Assembly: GCA_021325375.1 (NCBI GenBank)
Contig: JAJPHG010000014.1
Coordinates: forward strand, 108,167 to 172,166
Direction: 5' to 3'
From: Alphaproteobacteria bacterium
GTDB lineage: Bacteria > Pseudomonadota > Alphaproteobacteria > Micropepsales > Micropepsaceae
DNA length: 64,000 bases
The position numbers and the translations under genes are program-made. The notes beneath the pieces are model-generated. The model saw only the letters and a program-made list of their open reading frames with translations, searched no databases and was not told the origin of the DNA. Positions 1 to 8,460 of the stretch are shown here, piece by piece (positions within the stretch are counted from its first letter, which is position 1; each line of letters opens with the position of its first letter).

Positions 1-229
1 TCATGCCGCCCGCGCCCTCGTCGAGCATGTAGGCCGTGAAGGCGGCAAGGCCGGGCTTGGTCTGCGGATCGTAAGCCGAGCCCGCCGGGAACGAAGCGAC
101 GACGGCGATCATCGGCAGCGTGTGGTCCTCCGCGAACCAGACGTCCTCGCCGGGCGCGACATTGAGCGATTTCGCGCCGAAGGCGGAGGCGTGTGCGCTG
201 GTCAGTGCGAGCGCCGCTACCACCAACAA
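1..229 (-). CDS. M16 family peptidase, N-terminal part (runs off window edge)
   Basis: This is the 5' end of a secreted M16-like zinc peptidase subunit, cut by the window edge. The translation has a hydrophobic leader (residues about 1-15, ending near ALTSAHA). It then reads into the M16 fold with motifs such as EDHTLPMIAVVASFPAG and GLAAFTAYMLDEGAG, where the second subunit of such pairs usually lacks the HxxEH site. No ATG is available; TTG at 229 or 226 or GTG at 223 are candidates, preceded by GCGAGGG from the adjacent palindromic repeat. It lies downstream of a complete M16 gene on the same strand, and the two probably form a heterodimeric periplasmic peptidase. Confidence 0.7.
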   Translation of the reverse strand, partial: MLVVAALALTSAHASAFGAKSLNVAPGEDVWFAEDHTLPMIAVVASFPAGSAYDPQTKPGLAAFTAYMLDEGAGGM

Positions 230-240
230 AAAAACAAATT

Positions 241-355
241 CCCTCGCCCCCGCGAAGCGGGGGAGAGGGTTAGGGTGAGGGGGTGGCTGCAGCGAGTCCG
301 ACTGCGCCACCCCCTCACCCCGGCCCTCTCCCCCACATTCGTGGGGGAGAGGGAG
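241..355. repeat. Palindromic intergenic repeat (GC-rich nested inverted repeat)
   Basis: This element fills the gap between the two M16 genes. It is a nested palindrome: a CCCCGCGAAGCGGGG hairpin on the left, a CCCCCAC-ATTC-GTGGGGG hairpin on the right, and longer arms that pair across the centre (GGGTGAGGGGGTGG with CCACCCCCTCACCC). It resembles other palindromic spacers in this window in layout but not in exact sequence. Its left end gives the minus strand a GCGAGGG that could act as the ribosome-binding site of the downstream peptidase. Confidence 0.75.
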
Positions 356-369
356 ATTTTTTAAAATCA

Positions 370-1701
370 TCATCTTCCCCCCAGTGTCAGCGTTGCGCTC
401 ACCGCCTCGCGCTTGATGAGGCAGTCGCGCGCGGCTTTGGCTACGGCGTCGGGCGTCACGGCCTGGATGCGGTCGGGCCACGCGCGCACGTCGAACGCCG
501 TCAAGCCGATGGCGAGCGCCTGTCCGTAAGCGGAAGCCAGCGCGTATTGGCTGTCGCGGCGGTAGGTCGCGCCGGCGACGAGCTGGGTCTTCGCGCGCGC
601 CAGCTCCTTGGCGTTCGCGGGCTTCGTATAGGCGCCGAGGATGTCGTCGACGGCGCGCTCCAATTGCGCGAAGGAGACGCCGGGGCGCGGCTGGGCATAG
701 ACCGTGAAGCCGGACGCGTCGCGTCTGTAGCCGTCATAATTCGCGCCTGCGCCCGTCGCCAGGCGCCGCTCGACGACGAGCTTGCGGTAGAGCGCCGAGC
801 TGTAGTCGCCGCCCAGAACCTGCGCCAGCACCTCCAGCGCCTCGGCCTGGCCAGGCCCGGCCTCGGCATAGGACGGCACGCGGTACTCCCGCATGAACAG
901 CGGCACTTTCGCGTCCGCGCGTACGACTGCCAGGCGCGTTTCGGACAGGCGCGGCGGCTCGGCGGCGGCGCTGCGGGCGACGAGCTCGCGCGCGGGGACT
1001 TTCGCGTAAGCCGCCTGCGCGTCGTTGCGCACGTCGTTGGGCGTCACGTCGCCCGCCACGATCAGGATCGCGTTGTTGGGCGCGTAGTGGTGATTGTAGA
1101 AATCCTGCGCCTCGATGCGGCCGATGCGGCGCACCTCCTCGGGCCAGCCGATCACCGGGCGGCCGTAAGGGTGCGAGAGATGCAGCGCCGCGTCGATCTG
1201 CTCGCCAAGCAGAGCCTGCGGGTCGTTGTCGATGCGCATGCGCCGCTCCTCCAGCACCACGTCGCGCTCGGTCGAAACGTTGCTGTCGGAGAGATCGAGA
1301 TTGGCCATGCGGTCGGCCTCGAGCGCCATCGCCATGGGCAGCTTGTCCTTGGCGATCTGCTCGTAGAAGGCGGTGTAGTCGTGGGTGGTGAAGGCGTTGT
1401 CCTCGCCGCCGTTGCGCGCCAGGATCTGCGAGAACTGGTCGCCCGGCGTCTTCTTCGTGCCGCGGAACATCATGTGCTCGAAGAAATGGGCGAGGCCCGA
1501 CAGCCCCGGCGGATCGTCGACGCCGCCGACCTTGAACCAGATCATCTGGGTGACGACGGGCGCGCGGTGGTCGGGGATGACGACGACCTGCATCCCGTTC
1601 TGCAACGCGAACTGGAAGGCCTGCGGCGTTTGCCCCTGCCCTTGCGCCAGGGCGGGAAACGCAAACAGAGCGGCGATCGCGAAGGCGAGCGCAGCTCTCA
1701 T
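370..1701 (-). CDS. M16 family zinc peptidase (catalytic subunit)
   Basis: This encodes a secreted zinc metallopeptidase of the M16 (pitrilysin/PqqL-like) family, 443 aa from the chosen start. The start ATG at 1701 is preceded by GGGAG at 8 nt and followed by a clear signal peptide (MRAALAFAIAALFAFPALA). The inverted zinc motif HFFEH is present in LAHFFEHMMF near residue 75, and the downstream zinc-ligand glutamate fits the ERDVVLEERRM region. The C-terminal half is the second M16 lobe. It sits just upstream of a second M16 gene, so the two probably work as a periplasmic pair. An upstream in-frame extension into the repeat is not used here because it would precede the signal peptide. Confidence 0.88.
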   Translation of the reverse strand: MRAALAFAIAALFAFPALAQGQGQTPQAFQFALQNGMQVVVIPDHRAPVVTQMIWFKVGGVDDPPGLSGLAHFFEHMMFRGTKKTPGDQFSQILARNGGEDNAFTTHDYTAFYEQIAKDKLPMAMALEADRMANLDLSDSNVSTERDVVLEERRMRIDNDPQALLGEQIDAALHLSHPYGRPVIGWPEEVRRIGRIEAQDFYNHHYAPNNAILIVAGDVTPNDVRNDAQAAYAKVPARELVARSAAAEPPRLSETRLAVVRADAKVPLFMREYRVPSYAEAGPGQAEALEVLAQVLGGDYSSALYRKLVVERRLATGAGANYDGYRRDASGFTVYAQPRPGVSFAQLERAVDDILGAYTKPANAKELARAKTQLVAGATYRRDSQYALASAYGQALAIGLTAFDVRAWPDRIQAVTPDAVAKAARDCLIKREAVSATLTLGGR

Positions 1702-1740
1702 GAAGATTACTCCCTGGAATTGGACGCTTAAGACTATCCC

Positions 1741-1824
1741 GTCATGGCCGGGCTTGTCCCGGCCATCCATACACGCAGTGCAAGACCAGGGAGCATGGAT
1801 GGCCGCCACAAGGGCGGCCATGAC
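1741..1824. repeat. Palindromic repeat, GTCATGGCC...GGCCATGAC type
   Basis: An 84-nt spacer between the DUF3035 lipoprotein gene and the M16 peptidase gene begins GTCATGGCCGGG and ends GGGCGGCCATGAC, so its ends are inverted repeats. A second inverted pair (CCGGCCATCCAT / ATGGATGGCCG) is nested inside. It shares its outer GTCATGGCC ends with the element at 20792-20916 and has the related CCATGG ends of 50839-50953. No coding potential is credible within it. Confidence 0.7.
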
Positions 1825-1836
1825 GACTGAAATACG

Positions 1837-2451
1837 TCAGAACGGCAGCCAGCTCCACGCGCCGGTGCGCTCCTTGGGCTTGTCGCCGTTGTCGCTGTCG
1901 TCGTCCGTGTCCTGGATGATGGCGGTGTCGCGCGGCGGCGCGGCGGGCTTGCCGGAGGCCTTCTGCGCCTGGATGCGCTTGTCCTCGGTTTCGGCGTCAA
2001 CGTTGGTGCCGGGCACCGGCTTGTCCTGCCAGAAGAGCACCTGCTGGGTGAAGCTGTCGTCGGCCGGCTCCATCGCCCTGCCGTCCGACGCCACTTCCTG
2101 GCGGATCGAGGGATCGGGGTTGGCCGCGTTCGCCTGCGCGAGCAGGAGCTTCTCGGCCTGGCTGAAGTCGCCCTGGACCAGCTTCGCGGCCGCCGCCGGA
2201 TCGGTGTCGAACAGCGCCGACTGCGCCGAGTCGGTCGGCTGGACCTGGTTGGTCGGCGGCGCGCCGTCGCGCGGCGGACGCAGATTGTACTCGGGCGGAA
2301 TGACGAGCGGCTGCTTGGTGACGACCGCGAACTCGTCGGGGCCCTGCTTGCCCAGGCCCGCGGCGTCGCGGACCGACTGGCAGCCCATCAGAAGGGCCGC
2401 GGACGCACCCAGGATCGCAAACCGCATCCACGCACGCGAACGGTATTCCAT
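1837..2451 (-). CDS. DUF3035 family lipoprotein
   Basis: A 204-aa lipoprotein matching the alphaproteobacterial DUF3035 family. The N-terminus has a lipobox (LLMGC, with the cysteine near residue 24), so it should be lipid-anchored. The body is Pro/Asp/Ala-rich with the family-like segment PDEFAVVTKQPLVIPPEYNL, followed by a disordered acidic C-terminus. A second in-frame ATG at 2427 (MRFAILG) would give a more usual signal peptide and may be the true start. It lies directly downstream of the tandem lspA genes; the product it needs for maturation, LspA, is encoded next to it. The family's function is unknown. Confidence 0.85.
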   Translation of the reverse strand: MEYRSRAWMRFAILGASAALLMGCQSVRDAAGLGKQGPDEFAVVTKQPLVIPPEYNLRPPRDGAPPTNQVQPTDSAQSALFDTDPAAAAKLVQGDFSQAEKLLLAQANAANPDPSIRQEVASDGRAMEPADDSFTQQVLFWQDKPVPGTNVDAETEDKRIQAQKASGKPAAPPRDTAIIQDTDDDSDNGDKPKERTGAWSWLPF

Positions 2452-2465
2452 TTGAACTCCAATCC

Positions 2466-2969
2466 TCAGGCGCTGTCGGCGCCGGCCTTGGCCTCTGGCT
2501 TCAGCAGCGCGTCGTACAACAGCGCGATGACGCCGAAGGTTATCGCGGCGTCGGCCACGTTGAACACATACCAGTCATAGCCATGGCCGTAAAAGTGGAA
2601 AAAATCGGCCACTTTCCCATAGACCACCCGGTCGATCAGGTTCCCGAGGGCGCCTCCGATCACCAGCCCCAGGCCGACCGTCAGCGTCGCGCGCCGCGAA
2701 ATCCACAGCCAGAAGCCCAAAACCGCCACCACGGCCATGGTGAACAGCTCGAGCAGCGTGGGCCCCACCCACCACAGCCAGCCGTAGCTGACGCCCCGGT
2801 TCCACACCATGACTATATTAAAAAAAGGCAAGACGGGGATGACGTGGCTGTCGGACGGCTCGGCCGCGAAGCCCAGGCCGTAAAGCATGAAGATCTTCAC
2901 CGTCTGGTCGAGGACGAGCGCCAGCGCCACCGCGAGGAAGCCCGCGTCGCGGGGCGAGAGCTTCCTCAT
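2466..2969 (-). CDS. lspA: Lipoprotein signal peptidase LspA, copy 1 (downstream copy)
   Basis: A 167-aa inner-membrane aspartyl peptidase that removes signal peptides from prolipoproteins. It has four predicted membrane helices and the family motifs LDQTVK, FNIVMVWNRGVSYG, GNLIDR and FNVADAAITFG. The two catalytic aspartates (in NLIDR and NVADA) are intact. The start ATG at 2969 overlaps the stop of the upstream lspA copy in ATGA, which implies translational coupling. It diverges considerably from its neighbour, so the duplication is not recent. The next gene encodes a lipoprotein. Confidence 0.92.
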   Translation of the reverse strand: MRKLSPRDAGFLAVALALVLDQTVKIFMLYGLGFAAEPSDSHVIPVLPFFNIVMVWNRGVSYGWLWWVGPTLLELFTMAVVAVLGFWLWISRRATLTVGLGLVIGGALGNLIDRVVYGKVADFFHFYGHGYDWYVFNVADAAITFGVIALLYDALLKPEAKAGADSA

Positions 2970-3475
2970 TGAGCCCCCTGCGCCTTGGGCGCGCGGTCGA
3001 ACAGCGAATCCGCGAGCAGAAGCACGACGCCGAGCGAGATCATCACATCGGCGAGATTGCAGACGAAGAAGTCGTGCCCGAAGGCATGCAGGTCGAAGAA
3101 ATCGGCGACCCTTCCGTGGAAGATGCGGTCGAGCAGGTTGCCGAGCGCGCCGCCGATGACGAGGCCGAGCCCGATGGCGAGCGCGGGCCGCGTCGAGCGC
3201 CACAGCCATGCGCTCAAGCCGCCGATCGCCGCCACCGCGAAGAGCGCCAGCGCCCACACGCCGAGCCGGCTATGCGCCGAGAGCAGGCTGAAGCTCACGC
3301 CCGGATTCCACGCCATCACCAGATCGAGCACCGGCGAGGTGAAGACCCTTTCGCGCGGCGCAAGGTCCGCGAAACCGAACGTGTAGAGCAGCAGGAGCTT
3401 TGAGACCTGATCGGCGAGAAGCGCCCCGCTGGCTGCCAGCAGGCCCAGTTCGCGCGCGGCCAGGCCCCACTTCAC
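2966..3475 (-). CDS. lspA: Lipoprotein signal peptidase LspA, copy 2 (upstream copy)
   Basis: A second, complete lspA of 169 aa lies immediately downstream of ileS. Family motifs are present: ADQVSK, LVMAWNPGVSFS, GNLLDR and CNLADVMISLG, with both catalytic aspartates. The start is GTG at 3475, overlapping the ileS stop as GTGA, and its own stop overlaps the next lspA as ATGA. The ileS-lspA-lspA chain is therefore probably one coupled message. FNxxxxxN is altered to LDLVMAWN in this copy, whereas copy 1 keeps FNIVMVWN, a hint of possible specialisation. Confidence 0.92.
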   Translation of the reverse strand: MKWGLAARELGLLAASGALLADQVSKLLLLYTFGFADLAPRERVFTSPVLDLVMAWNPGVSFSLLSAHSRLGVWALALFAVAAIGGLSAWLWRSTRPALAIGLGLVIGGALGNLLDRIFHGRVADFFDLHAFGHDFFVCNLADVMISLGVVLLLADSLFDRAPKAQGAQ

Positions 3476-6321
3476 GCGTCCACCGCCTCGGAGCAGCGGT
3501 TGCAGAGGTCGTCGTGCTTGGGGTTCTTGCCCACCTCTTCCAGCACCATCCAGCAGCGCGCGCATTTGTCGCCGCGCGCGTGCTCGAACCGGACCGCGAC
3601 GCCCTCGACGTCGGGAAGGCGGAACGCGTCTTCGGGTGCTTCGACCTTGGCGATGTGCGCCGTCGAGGTGATCGCGATCTCGGCGAGCGGAAGGCCTTCG
3701 AGCAGCGCGCGATCCTCGTCCCGGACGTAGAGCAGGGGCGCCGCTTCGAGGCTGGCGCCGATCACCTTGTCGCGGCGCGCGATCTCGAGCGCGCCGGTGA
3801 CGACGCGGCGGATGGCGCGCACCCGGTTCCATTTCTCGATGAGCTCCGGCGCGTTCCAGGCGGAAGGCGTCTCAGGGAAAACATGCAGGTGCACGCTGTC
3901 GTCCGGGAAGCGCAGCGTCCAAGCCTCTTCCATCGTGAAGCAGAGCACGGGCGCGAGCCAGGTCACGACGCGGCGGAAGGTCTCGTCCAGCACCGTGCGC
4001 GCGGCGCGGCGGCGTGTTGCGGTCTTGGCATCGCAATAGAGCGCGTCCTTGCGGATGTCGAAATAGAACGCCGACAGCTCGTTGGTGCAGAAATTGAACA
4101 GCGCCGCGAACACGCGGTTGAAGTCGAACGCCTCATAGCCCGCGCGTACCAGCGCATCGAGCTCGGCGAGCTTGGCCAGAATGTAGCGTTCCAGCTCCGG
4201 CATCTCGTGATGCGGCAGATGCTCGCTCTTGTCGAAGCCGTCGAGGTTCGCCAGCATGAAGCGGATCGTGTTGCGCAGGCGGCGATAGGCGTCGACGTTG
4301 GACTTGATGATGTCCTCGCCGATGCGCAGATCCTCGGTGAAATCGGAGCTCGCAGCCCACAGGCGCAGGATGTCGGCGCCGTTCTTGTCGGCGATGACCT
4401 GCGGCGCCAGCGTGTTGCCGAGCGACTTGGACATCTTGTAGCCCTTGTCGTCCATCACGAAGCCGTGGGTCAGCACGTTCCTGTACGGCGCGCGCCCGCG
4501 CGTGCCGCAGCTCTCCAAGAGCGAGGACTGGAACCAGCCGCGATGCTGGTCGGAGCCTTCCAGATACAGATCGGCCTGGTTCGCCTGCGGCCAATGCGGA
4601 TCGATCGGCTGCTCGACCGCGAAGACGTGCGTCGAGCCGGAATCGAACCAGACGTCGAGGATGTCCGTCACCTGCTCGTAGTCGTCGGCGTTGTGGTTGC
4701 CCAGGAACCGCGACGGCGGCGAGGTGAACCACGCATCCGCGCCTTCCTTCTCGAACGCTTCCGAGATGCGCGCGTTGACGGCCGTATCGTGGAGCACCTT
4801 GCCCGTCTTCCTGTCGACGAAGATCGCCAGCGGCACGCCCCAGGCGCGCTGGCGCGACAGCACCCAATCGGGGCGGCTCTCCACCATCGAGCCGATGCGG
4901 TTGGCGCCCTGAGCCGGAAACCAGTTGGTGTCGGCGATGCCTTTCAGCGCCAGCGCGCGCAGCGTCCTGCCCTCGAACTCCGGCATCTTCTTGTCCATGG
5001 CGACGAACCATTGCGGCGTCGCGCGGTAGATCACCGGCGCCTTGGAGCGCCACGAATGCGGATAGGAATGGCGCAGCGTGCCTTTCGCCAGCAATGCGTC
5101 CGCCGCGATCAATTCGCGGATCACCGCGCCGTTCGCGTCGCCGTCCTTGCCTTCCGGCGTGAGGATGCGCTTGCCGGCGAACAGCGGCACTTCGGCATAG
5201 AACGAGCCGTCCTCGTCCACCGTGCGCGGGATCTCGAGCCTGTGGCGCTGGCCGAGCTCGAAATCCTCCTCGCCGTGGCCGGGCGCGGTGTGCACGAAGC
5301 CCGTGCCGGTATCCGCCGTGACGTGCTCGCCGGGCAGCAGCGGCACCTTGAAGTCGTAACCGTGGCCTGCGAGCGGATGGGCGCAGGTCGTGCCCAGCGG
5401 CACGAACACCGCGACGTGCTTGAGCGTGACCTTGGCGTGCTTGGCCGTCTGCTCGGCGAGCGCGTCGGCAAGCGCGAGCTTCTCGCCGACCTTCGCGAAC
5501 GCGCCCTCCTGCACCTCGATCACCTCGTAGAGGCCGTAATCGAGCGTCTCGGAGAACGCGATGGCGCGGTTGCCGGGGATCGTCCACGGCGTCGTCGTCC
5601 AGATCACCACCGACGCGCCCTTGGCCGCGCCGTGCGCGACCTTGAACTTCACATAGATCGTGGGCGAGGACTTCTCGTGATACTCGACCTCGGCCTCGGC
5701 GAGCGCGGTCTTCTCGACCGGCGACCACATCACCGGACGGAAGCCGCGATAGAGCAGCCCGTTGGCGACGAATTTGTGCGCCTCGCGCGCGATGGCCGCT
5801 TCGGCGCGGAAATCCATCGTGGTGTAAGGCCGCTCCCAGTCGCCGCTGCAGCCCAGCCGCTTGATCTGCTCGCGCTGGATGGAAAGCCAATGTGTCGCAA
5901 ACGCACGGCAATCGCGGCGCAGCTGGTCCTTGGGGATCTCGTCCTTGGACTTGCCCTCGCCGCGGTATTTCTCCTCGACCTTCCATTCGATCGGCAGGCC
6001 GTGGCAGTCCCAGCCGGGCACGTAAGGCGCGTCCTTGCCCAGCATCTGCTGCGAGCGGACGACGAAGTCCTTCAGGATATGGTTGAGGCCGGTGCCGGAA
6101 TGGATGTCGCCATTGGCATAGATCGGCCCGTCATGCAGGACGAAAAGCGGCCGGCCCTTGGCCTGCGCGCGCTGCTTCTCATAGAGACCCATGCCCGCCC
6201 AATGCGCGAGCCATTTCGGCTCGGCCTGGGGCAGCCCGGCTTTCATCGGAAAGTCGGTCGCGGGCAGGAACAGGGTGGCGCGGTAGTCGCGTGCGCCGGT
6301 TTCGGTGTCGGGCTTGGTCAT
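3472..6321 (-). CDS. ileS: Isoleucine--tRNA ligase
   Basis: A 949-aa class I aminoacyl-tRNA synthetase that charges tRNA-Ile in the cytoplasm. The HIGH-equivalent lies in GPIYANGDIHSGT (about residues 65-77) and the KMSKS loop in GYKMSKSLGN (about residue 627). The large CP1 editing domain lies between them, and a C-terminal zinc-binding segment has CARC...CNRC. Length and motif order are normal for bacterial IleRS. It heads the ileS-lspA-lspA cluster with 4-nt overlaps. No T-box-like leader is visible in the roughly 190-nt upstream gap. Confidence 0.97.
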   Translation of the reverse strand: MTKPDTETGARDYRATLFLPATDFPMKAGLPQAEPKWLAHWAGMGLYEKQRAQAKGRPLFVLHDGPIYANGDIHSGTGLNHILKDFVVRSQQMLGKDAPYVPGWDCHGLPIEWKVEEKYRGEGKSKDEIPKDQLRRDCRAFATHWLSIQREQIKRLGCSGDWERPYTTMDFRAEAAIAREAHKFVANGLLYRGFRPVMWSPVEKTALAEAEVEYHEKSSPTIYVKFKVAHGAAKGASVVIWTTTPWTIPGNRAIAFSETLDYGLYEVIEVQEGAFAKVGEKLALADALAEQTAKHAKVTLKHVAVFVPLGTTCAHPLAGHGYDFKVPLLPGEHVTADTGTGFVHTAPGHGEEDFELGQRHRLEIPRTVDEDGSFYAEVPLFAGKRILTPEGKDGDANGAVIRELIAADALLAKGTLRHSYPHSWRSKAPVIYRATPQWFVAMDKKMPEFEGRTLRALALKGIADTNWFPAQGANRIGSMVESRPDWVLSRQRAWGVPLAIFVDRKTGKVLHDTAVNARISEAFEKEGADAWFTSPPSRFLGNHNADDYEQVTDILDVWFDSGSTHVFAVEQPIDPHWPQANQADLYLEGSDQHRGWFQSSLLESCGTRGRAPYRNVLTHGFVMDDKGYKMSKSLGNTLAPQVIADKNGADILRLWAASSDFTEDLRIGEDIIKSNVDAYRRLRNTIRFMLANLDGFDKSEHLPHHEMPELERYILAKLAELDALVRAGYEAFDFNRVFAALFNFCTNELSAFYFDIRKDALYCDAKTATRRRAARTVLDETFRRVVTWLAPVLCFTMEEAWTLRFPDDSVHLHVFPETPSAWNAPELIEKWNRVRAIRRVVTGALEIARRDKVIGASLEAAPLLYVRDEDRALLEGLPLAEIAITSTAHIAKVEAPEDAFRLPDVEGVAVRFEHARGDKCARCWMVLEEVGKNPKHDDLCNRCSEAVDA

Positions 6322-6509
6322 CGGTTCTGCCTTGGAAGTGCTTGAGAATTTGCGGACGGGCTCACCCGGTCTCCGCCGCGAAGGTCGTCATCCCTCCCGG
6401 CGCGGAGCCGGGCGGCGAATTCGCCTATGATTCCCAAAACCTGACATGGCTGGTATCTAACAGCGAAGGGGCAGGCCGTCCAGCCGAAAGGCCCCAGGGG
6501 TGAAGGGCG

Positions 6510-7052
6510 ATGGACGGGAAAGGCGCGAAAATCCAGGTCACGGTCCGGCGGCGGTTCATGGACCATGTCTGGCTCCAGCTCTGGTCGCGCTGGTCGACCT
6601 TGCCCATGGCGGTGATGTTCTCCCTCTTCGCCGTGTTCGCTGGGATGACCATAGCCGGTTCGCGGAACCAGATCTCCTATCTCGACGTCGTGAATCGCAT
6701 GGCGCAGAGTTGGTGGTTCGCGGCAGCCGTGGTGCTCATCGGCCTGGCGGCCGTCATCGCCTTGCAGCTGATGCCGCACCTCTTCACCTGGGTACTGGGA
6801 CAGACGCCGCGCGAGGTGACGTTCACCTTCGACGATCCCGGCATCACCTATTCCGCCGGCGATGCCTCGCTCTTGATCCGCTGGCCGAGCGTCAAGCTAT
6901 ACGCCGAAAGCTCCGCCGCCCTCTTCATCACCACCAAGCGTGCCGCCTTCCGCCTGCCGAAACGGAGCTTCGAAAGCGGCAGCCTCGACGCCACGCGCGC
7001 GTTCCTGGCGAGCAAGAACATCCGCCGCGTCCCGGTGTGGCGGTTTATTTGA
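6510..7052 (+). CDS. YcxB-like family membrane protein
   Basis: A 180-aa protein with two membrane segments (about residues 32-50 and 68-90) and a roughly 85-aa C-terminal soluble domain. The pattern TFTFDDPGITYSAGDASLLIRW followed by a basic LFITTKRAAFRLPKR strand resembles the YcxB-like C-terminal domain. GAAGGGCG precedes the ATG closely. It is transcribed away from ileS and converges on ribF, overlapping it by 8 nt. The function is unknown; the family call rests on pattern only. Confidence 0.65.
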   Translation: MDGKGAKIQVTVRRRFMDHVWLQLWSRWSTLPMAVMFSLFAVFAGMTIAGSRNQISYLDVVNRMAQSWWFAAAVVLIGLAAVIALQLMPHLFTWVLGQTPREVTFTFDDPGITYSAGDASLLIRWPSVKLYAESSAALFITTKRAAFRLPKRSFESGSLDATRAFLASKNIRRVPVWRFI

Positions 7053-8028
7053 AAAACATCCGCCCCTGCGAAGCGGGGCGAGGATGGCTAATATGAGCAA
7101 GCGCCGCCTTAGCCGCCTCGGCATCTCTCGCGATCTGCGCCTTCAGCGCGTCCATGTCCGGCAAATTCATCTCCCCGCGCAGATAGGCGACGAGTTCCAC
7201 GCTTAGGTGCTTGCCGTAGAGGTCGCCATCGAAATCGAACAGGAAGGTCTCGAGCAGCGGCGTGGGCGTCTCGAACATCGGGCGGATGCCGAAATTGGCG
7301 ACGCCTTGATGGCGCGAGACGATGCGCTCGTCCTCGACCACGGACGCGCGCACGGCATAGACGCCGAAGGCGGGATGCAGGCAATCGGTCAAGCGCATGT
7401 TCGCCGTCGGCACGCCGATGGTGCGGCCGCGCTTGTCGCCATGCTCGACGCGCGCCTCCACCGTCCAGAAATGGCCGAGCAGGCGCGCCGCCTCGTCGGG
7501 CCTTCCCGCCTTCAGCGCCTCGCGGATCGCGGTGGAGGAGATCTTCTCCGCGCCGTCGGCGACCGGTTTGAAGATCTCGACGCCGAAGCCTTCCATGGCG
7601 CCCATATAGGCGAGCACCGTCGCGTTGCCCGCGCGGCCTCGGCCAAACTGGAAGTCCTCGCCGACCACGACGCAGCCGACCCCGAGCCCTTTGACCAGCA
7701 CGTCGAGCACGAAATCCTGCGCGCTCTTGGCCGCCATCTGCGCGTCGAAAGGCAGCGCGAACATCGCGTCGACGCCGAGCCCCGCGAGCAGCCGCGCCTT
7801 CGTCCTGAACGGCGTCAGCCGGAAAGATTCCGCGCTGGGCCGGAAGAACTCCTGCGGATGCGGCTCGAAGGCGAGGATCGCGAGCGGCGCCCCGCGCTCG
7901 CGCGCATGGTGCTCGGCTTCCGCGATCAGCGCCTGATGCCCGCGATGGACGCCGTCGAAATTACCGACCGCCACCACCGCGCCCTGATAGGCGCCGGGGA
8001 TATGCTCGTAGTGGCGGAAGATACGCAT
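7045..8028 (-). CDS. ribF: Bifunctional riboflavin kinase / FAD synthetase
   Basis: A 327-aa enzyme that phosphorylates riboflavin to FMN and adenylylates FMN to FAD. The N-terminal FAD synthetase domain carries the nucleotidyl-transfer motif GNFDGVHRGH (about residues 23-32). The C-terminal riboflavin kinase domain carries GRTIGVPTANM (around residue 201) and the LLETFLFDFDGDLYG segment. It starts where the upstream maoC gene ends, in an operon-like order with HAD and MaoC genes. No FMN riboswitch is visible, as expected for an internal operon gene. Confidence 0.95.
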   Translation of the reverse strand: MRIFRHYEHIPGAYQGAVVAVGNFDGVHRGHQALIAEAEHHARERGAPLAILAFEPHPQEFFRPSAESFRLTPFRTKARLLAGLGVDAMFALPFDAQMAAKSAQDFVLDVLVKGLGVGCVVVGEDFQFGRGRAGNATVLAYMGAMEGFGVEIFKPVADGAEKISSTAIREALKAGRPDEAARLLGHFWTVEARVEHGDKRGRTIGVPTANMRLTDCLHPAFGVYAVRASVVEDERIVSRHQGVANFGIRPMFETPTPLLETFLFDFDGDLYGKHLSVELVAYLRGEMNLPDMDALKAQIARDAEAAKAALAHISHPRPASQGRMFFK

Positions 8029-8450
8029 CAGCCCTTCGGCCGCGACGGCGCCATGACCATGGCTTCGCCTTCGACGACCGTGGTCTCGCCGACCTTGCAG
8101 ACGCAGTCGAAGATGACGCGGCGCTTCTCGGCATTGACCTCGCGCGCGGTGCAGGTCGTCACCACCGTGTCGCCGATGCGCACCGGCGCCTTGAAGCGCG
8201 TCGTCAGGCTCATGAAGATCGTCCCCGGCCCCGGCATCTTCATGCCCAGAACGGTCGAGATGTAGCTCGCCGACAGCATGCCGTGCGCGATGCGGCCCTT
8301 GAACATCGTGGTCTTGGCGTATTCCTCGTCGAAATGGACGGGATTGACGTCGCCGCTGACCTCGCCGAAGAGCTCGATGTCGCGCTCGGTGATCGTCTTG
8401 GTGAAGCTCTCGGACATGCCGGGCTTGAGGTCGTCGATGTAGTAGGTCAT
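8028..8450 (-). CDS. MaoC family (R)-specific enoyl-CoA hydratase-like protein
   Basis: A 140-aa single hot-dog-fold dehydratase of the MaoC/PhaJ type, predicted to hydrate trans-2-enoyl-CoA. The hydratase-2 motif is visible as GDVNPVHFDEEYA, with catalytic Asp34 and His39, followed by FKGRIAHGML. The start ATG at 8450 has AAGGACC upstream; an earlier in-frame start has no support. The stop abuts the ribF start, so the two are probably co-transcribed. The substrate cannot be deduced; fatty-acid or PHA metabolism is usual for the family. Confidence 0.88.
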   Translation of the reverse strand: MTYYIDDLKPGMSESFTKTITERDIELFGEVSGDVNPVHFDEEYAKTTMFKGRIAHGMLSASYISTVLGMKMPGPGTIFMSLTTRFKAPVRIGDTVVTTCTAREVNAEKRRVIFDCVCKVGETTVVEGEAMVMAPSRPKG

Positions 8451-8460
8451 GGAAGGTCCT

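Noticed and set aside
3400..6345. Long plus-strand frame opposite ileS, and similar long frames opposite other genes
   Set aside because: High GC content creates long open shadows; the opposite strands encode recognisable proteins with good motifs.
7060..7082. Hairpin in CGCCCCTGCGAAGCGGGGCG as a terminator
   Set aside because: It lies inside the ribF coding sequence and lacks a T-run.
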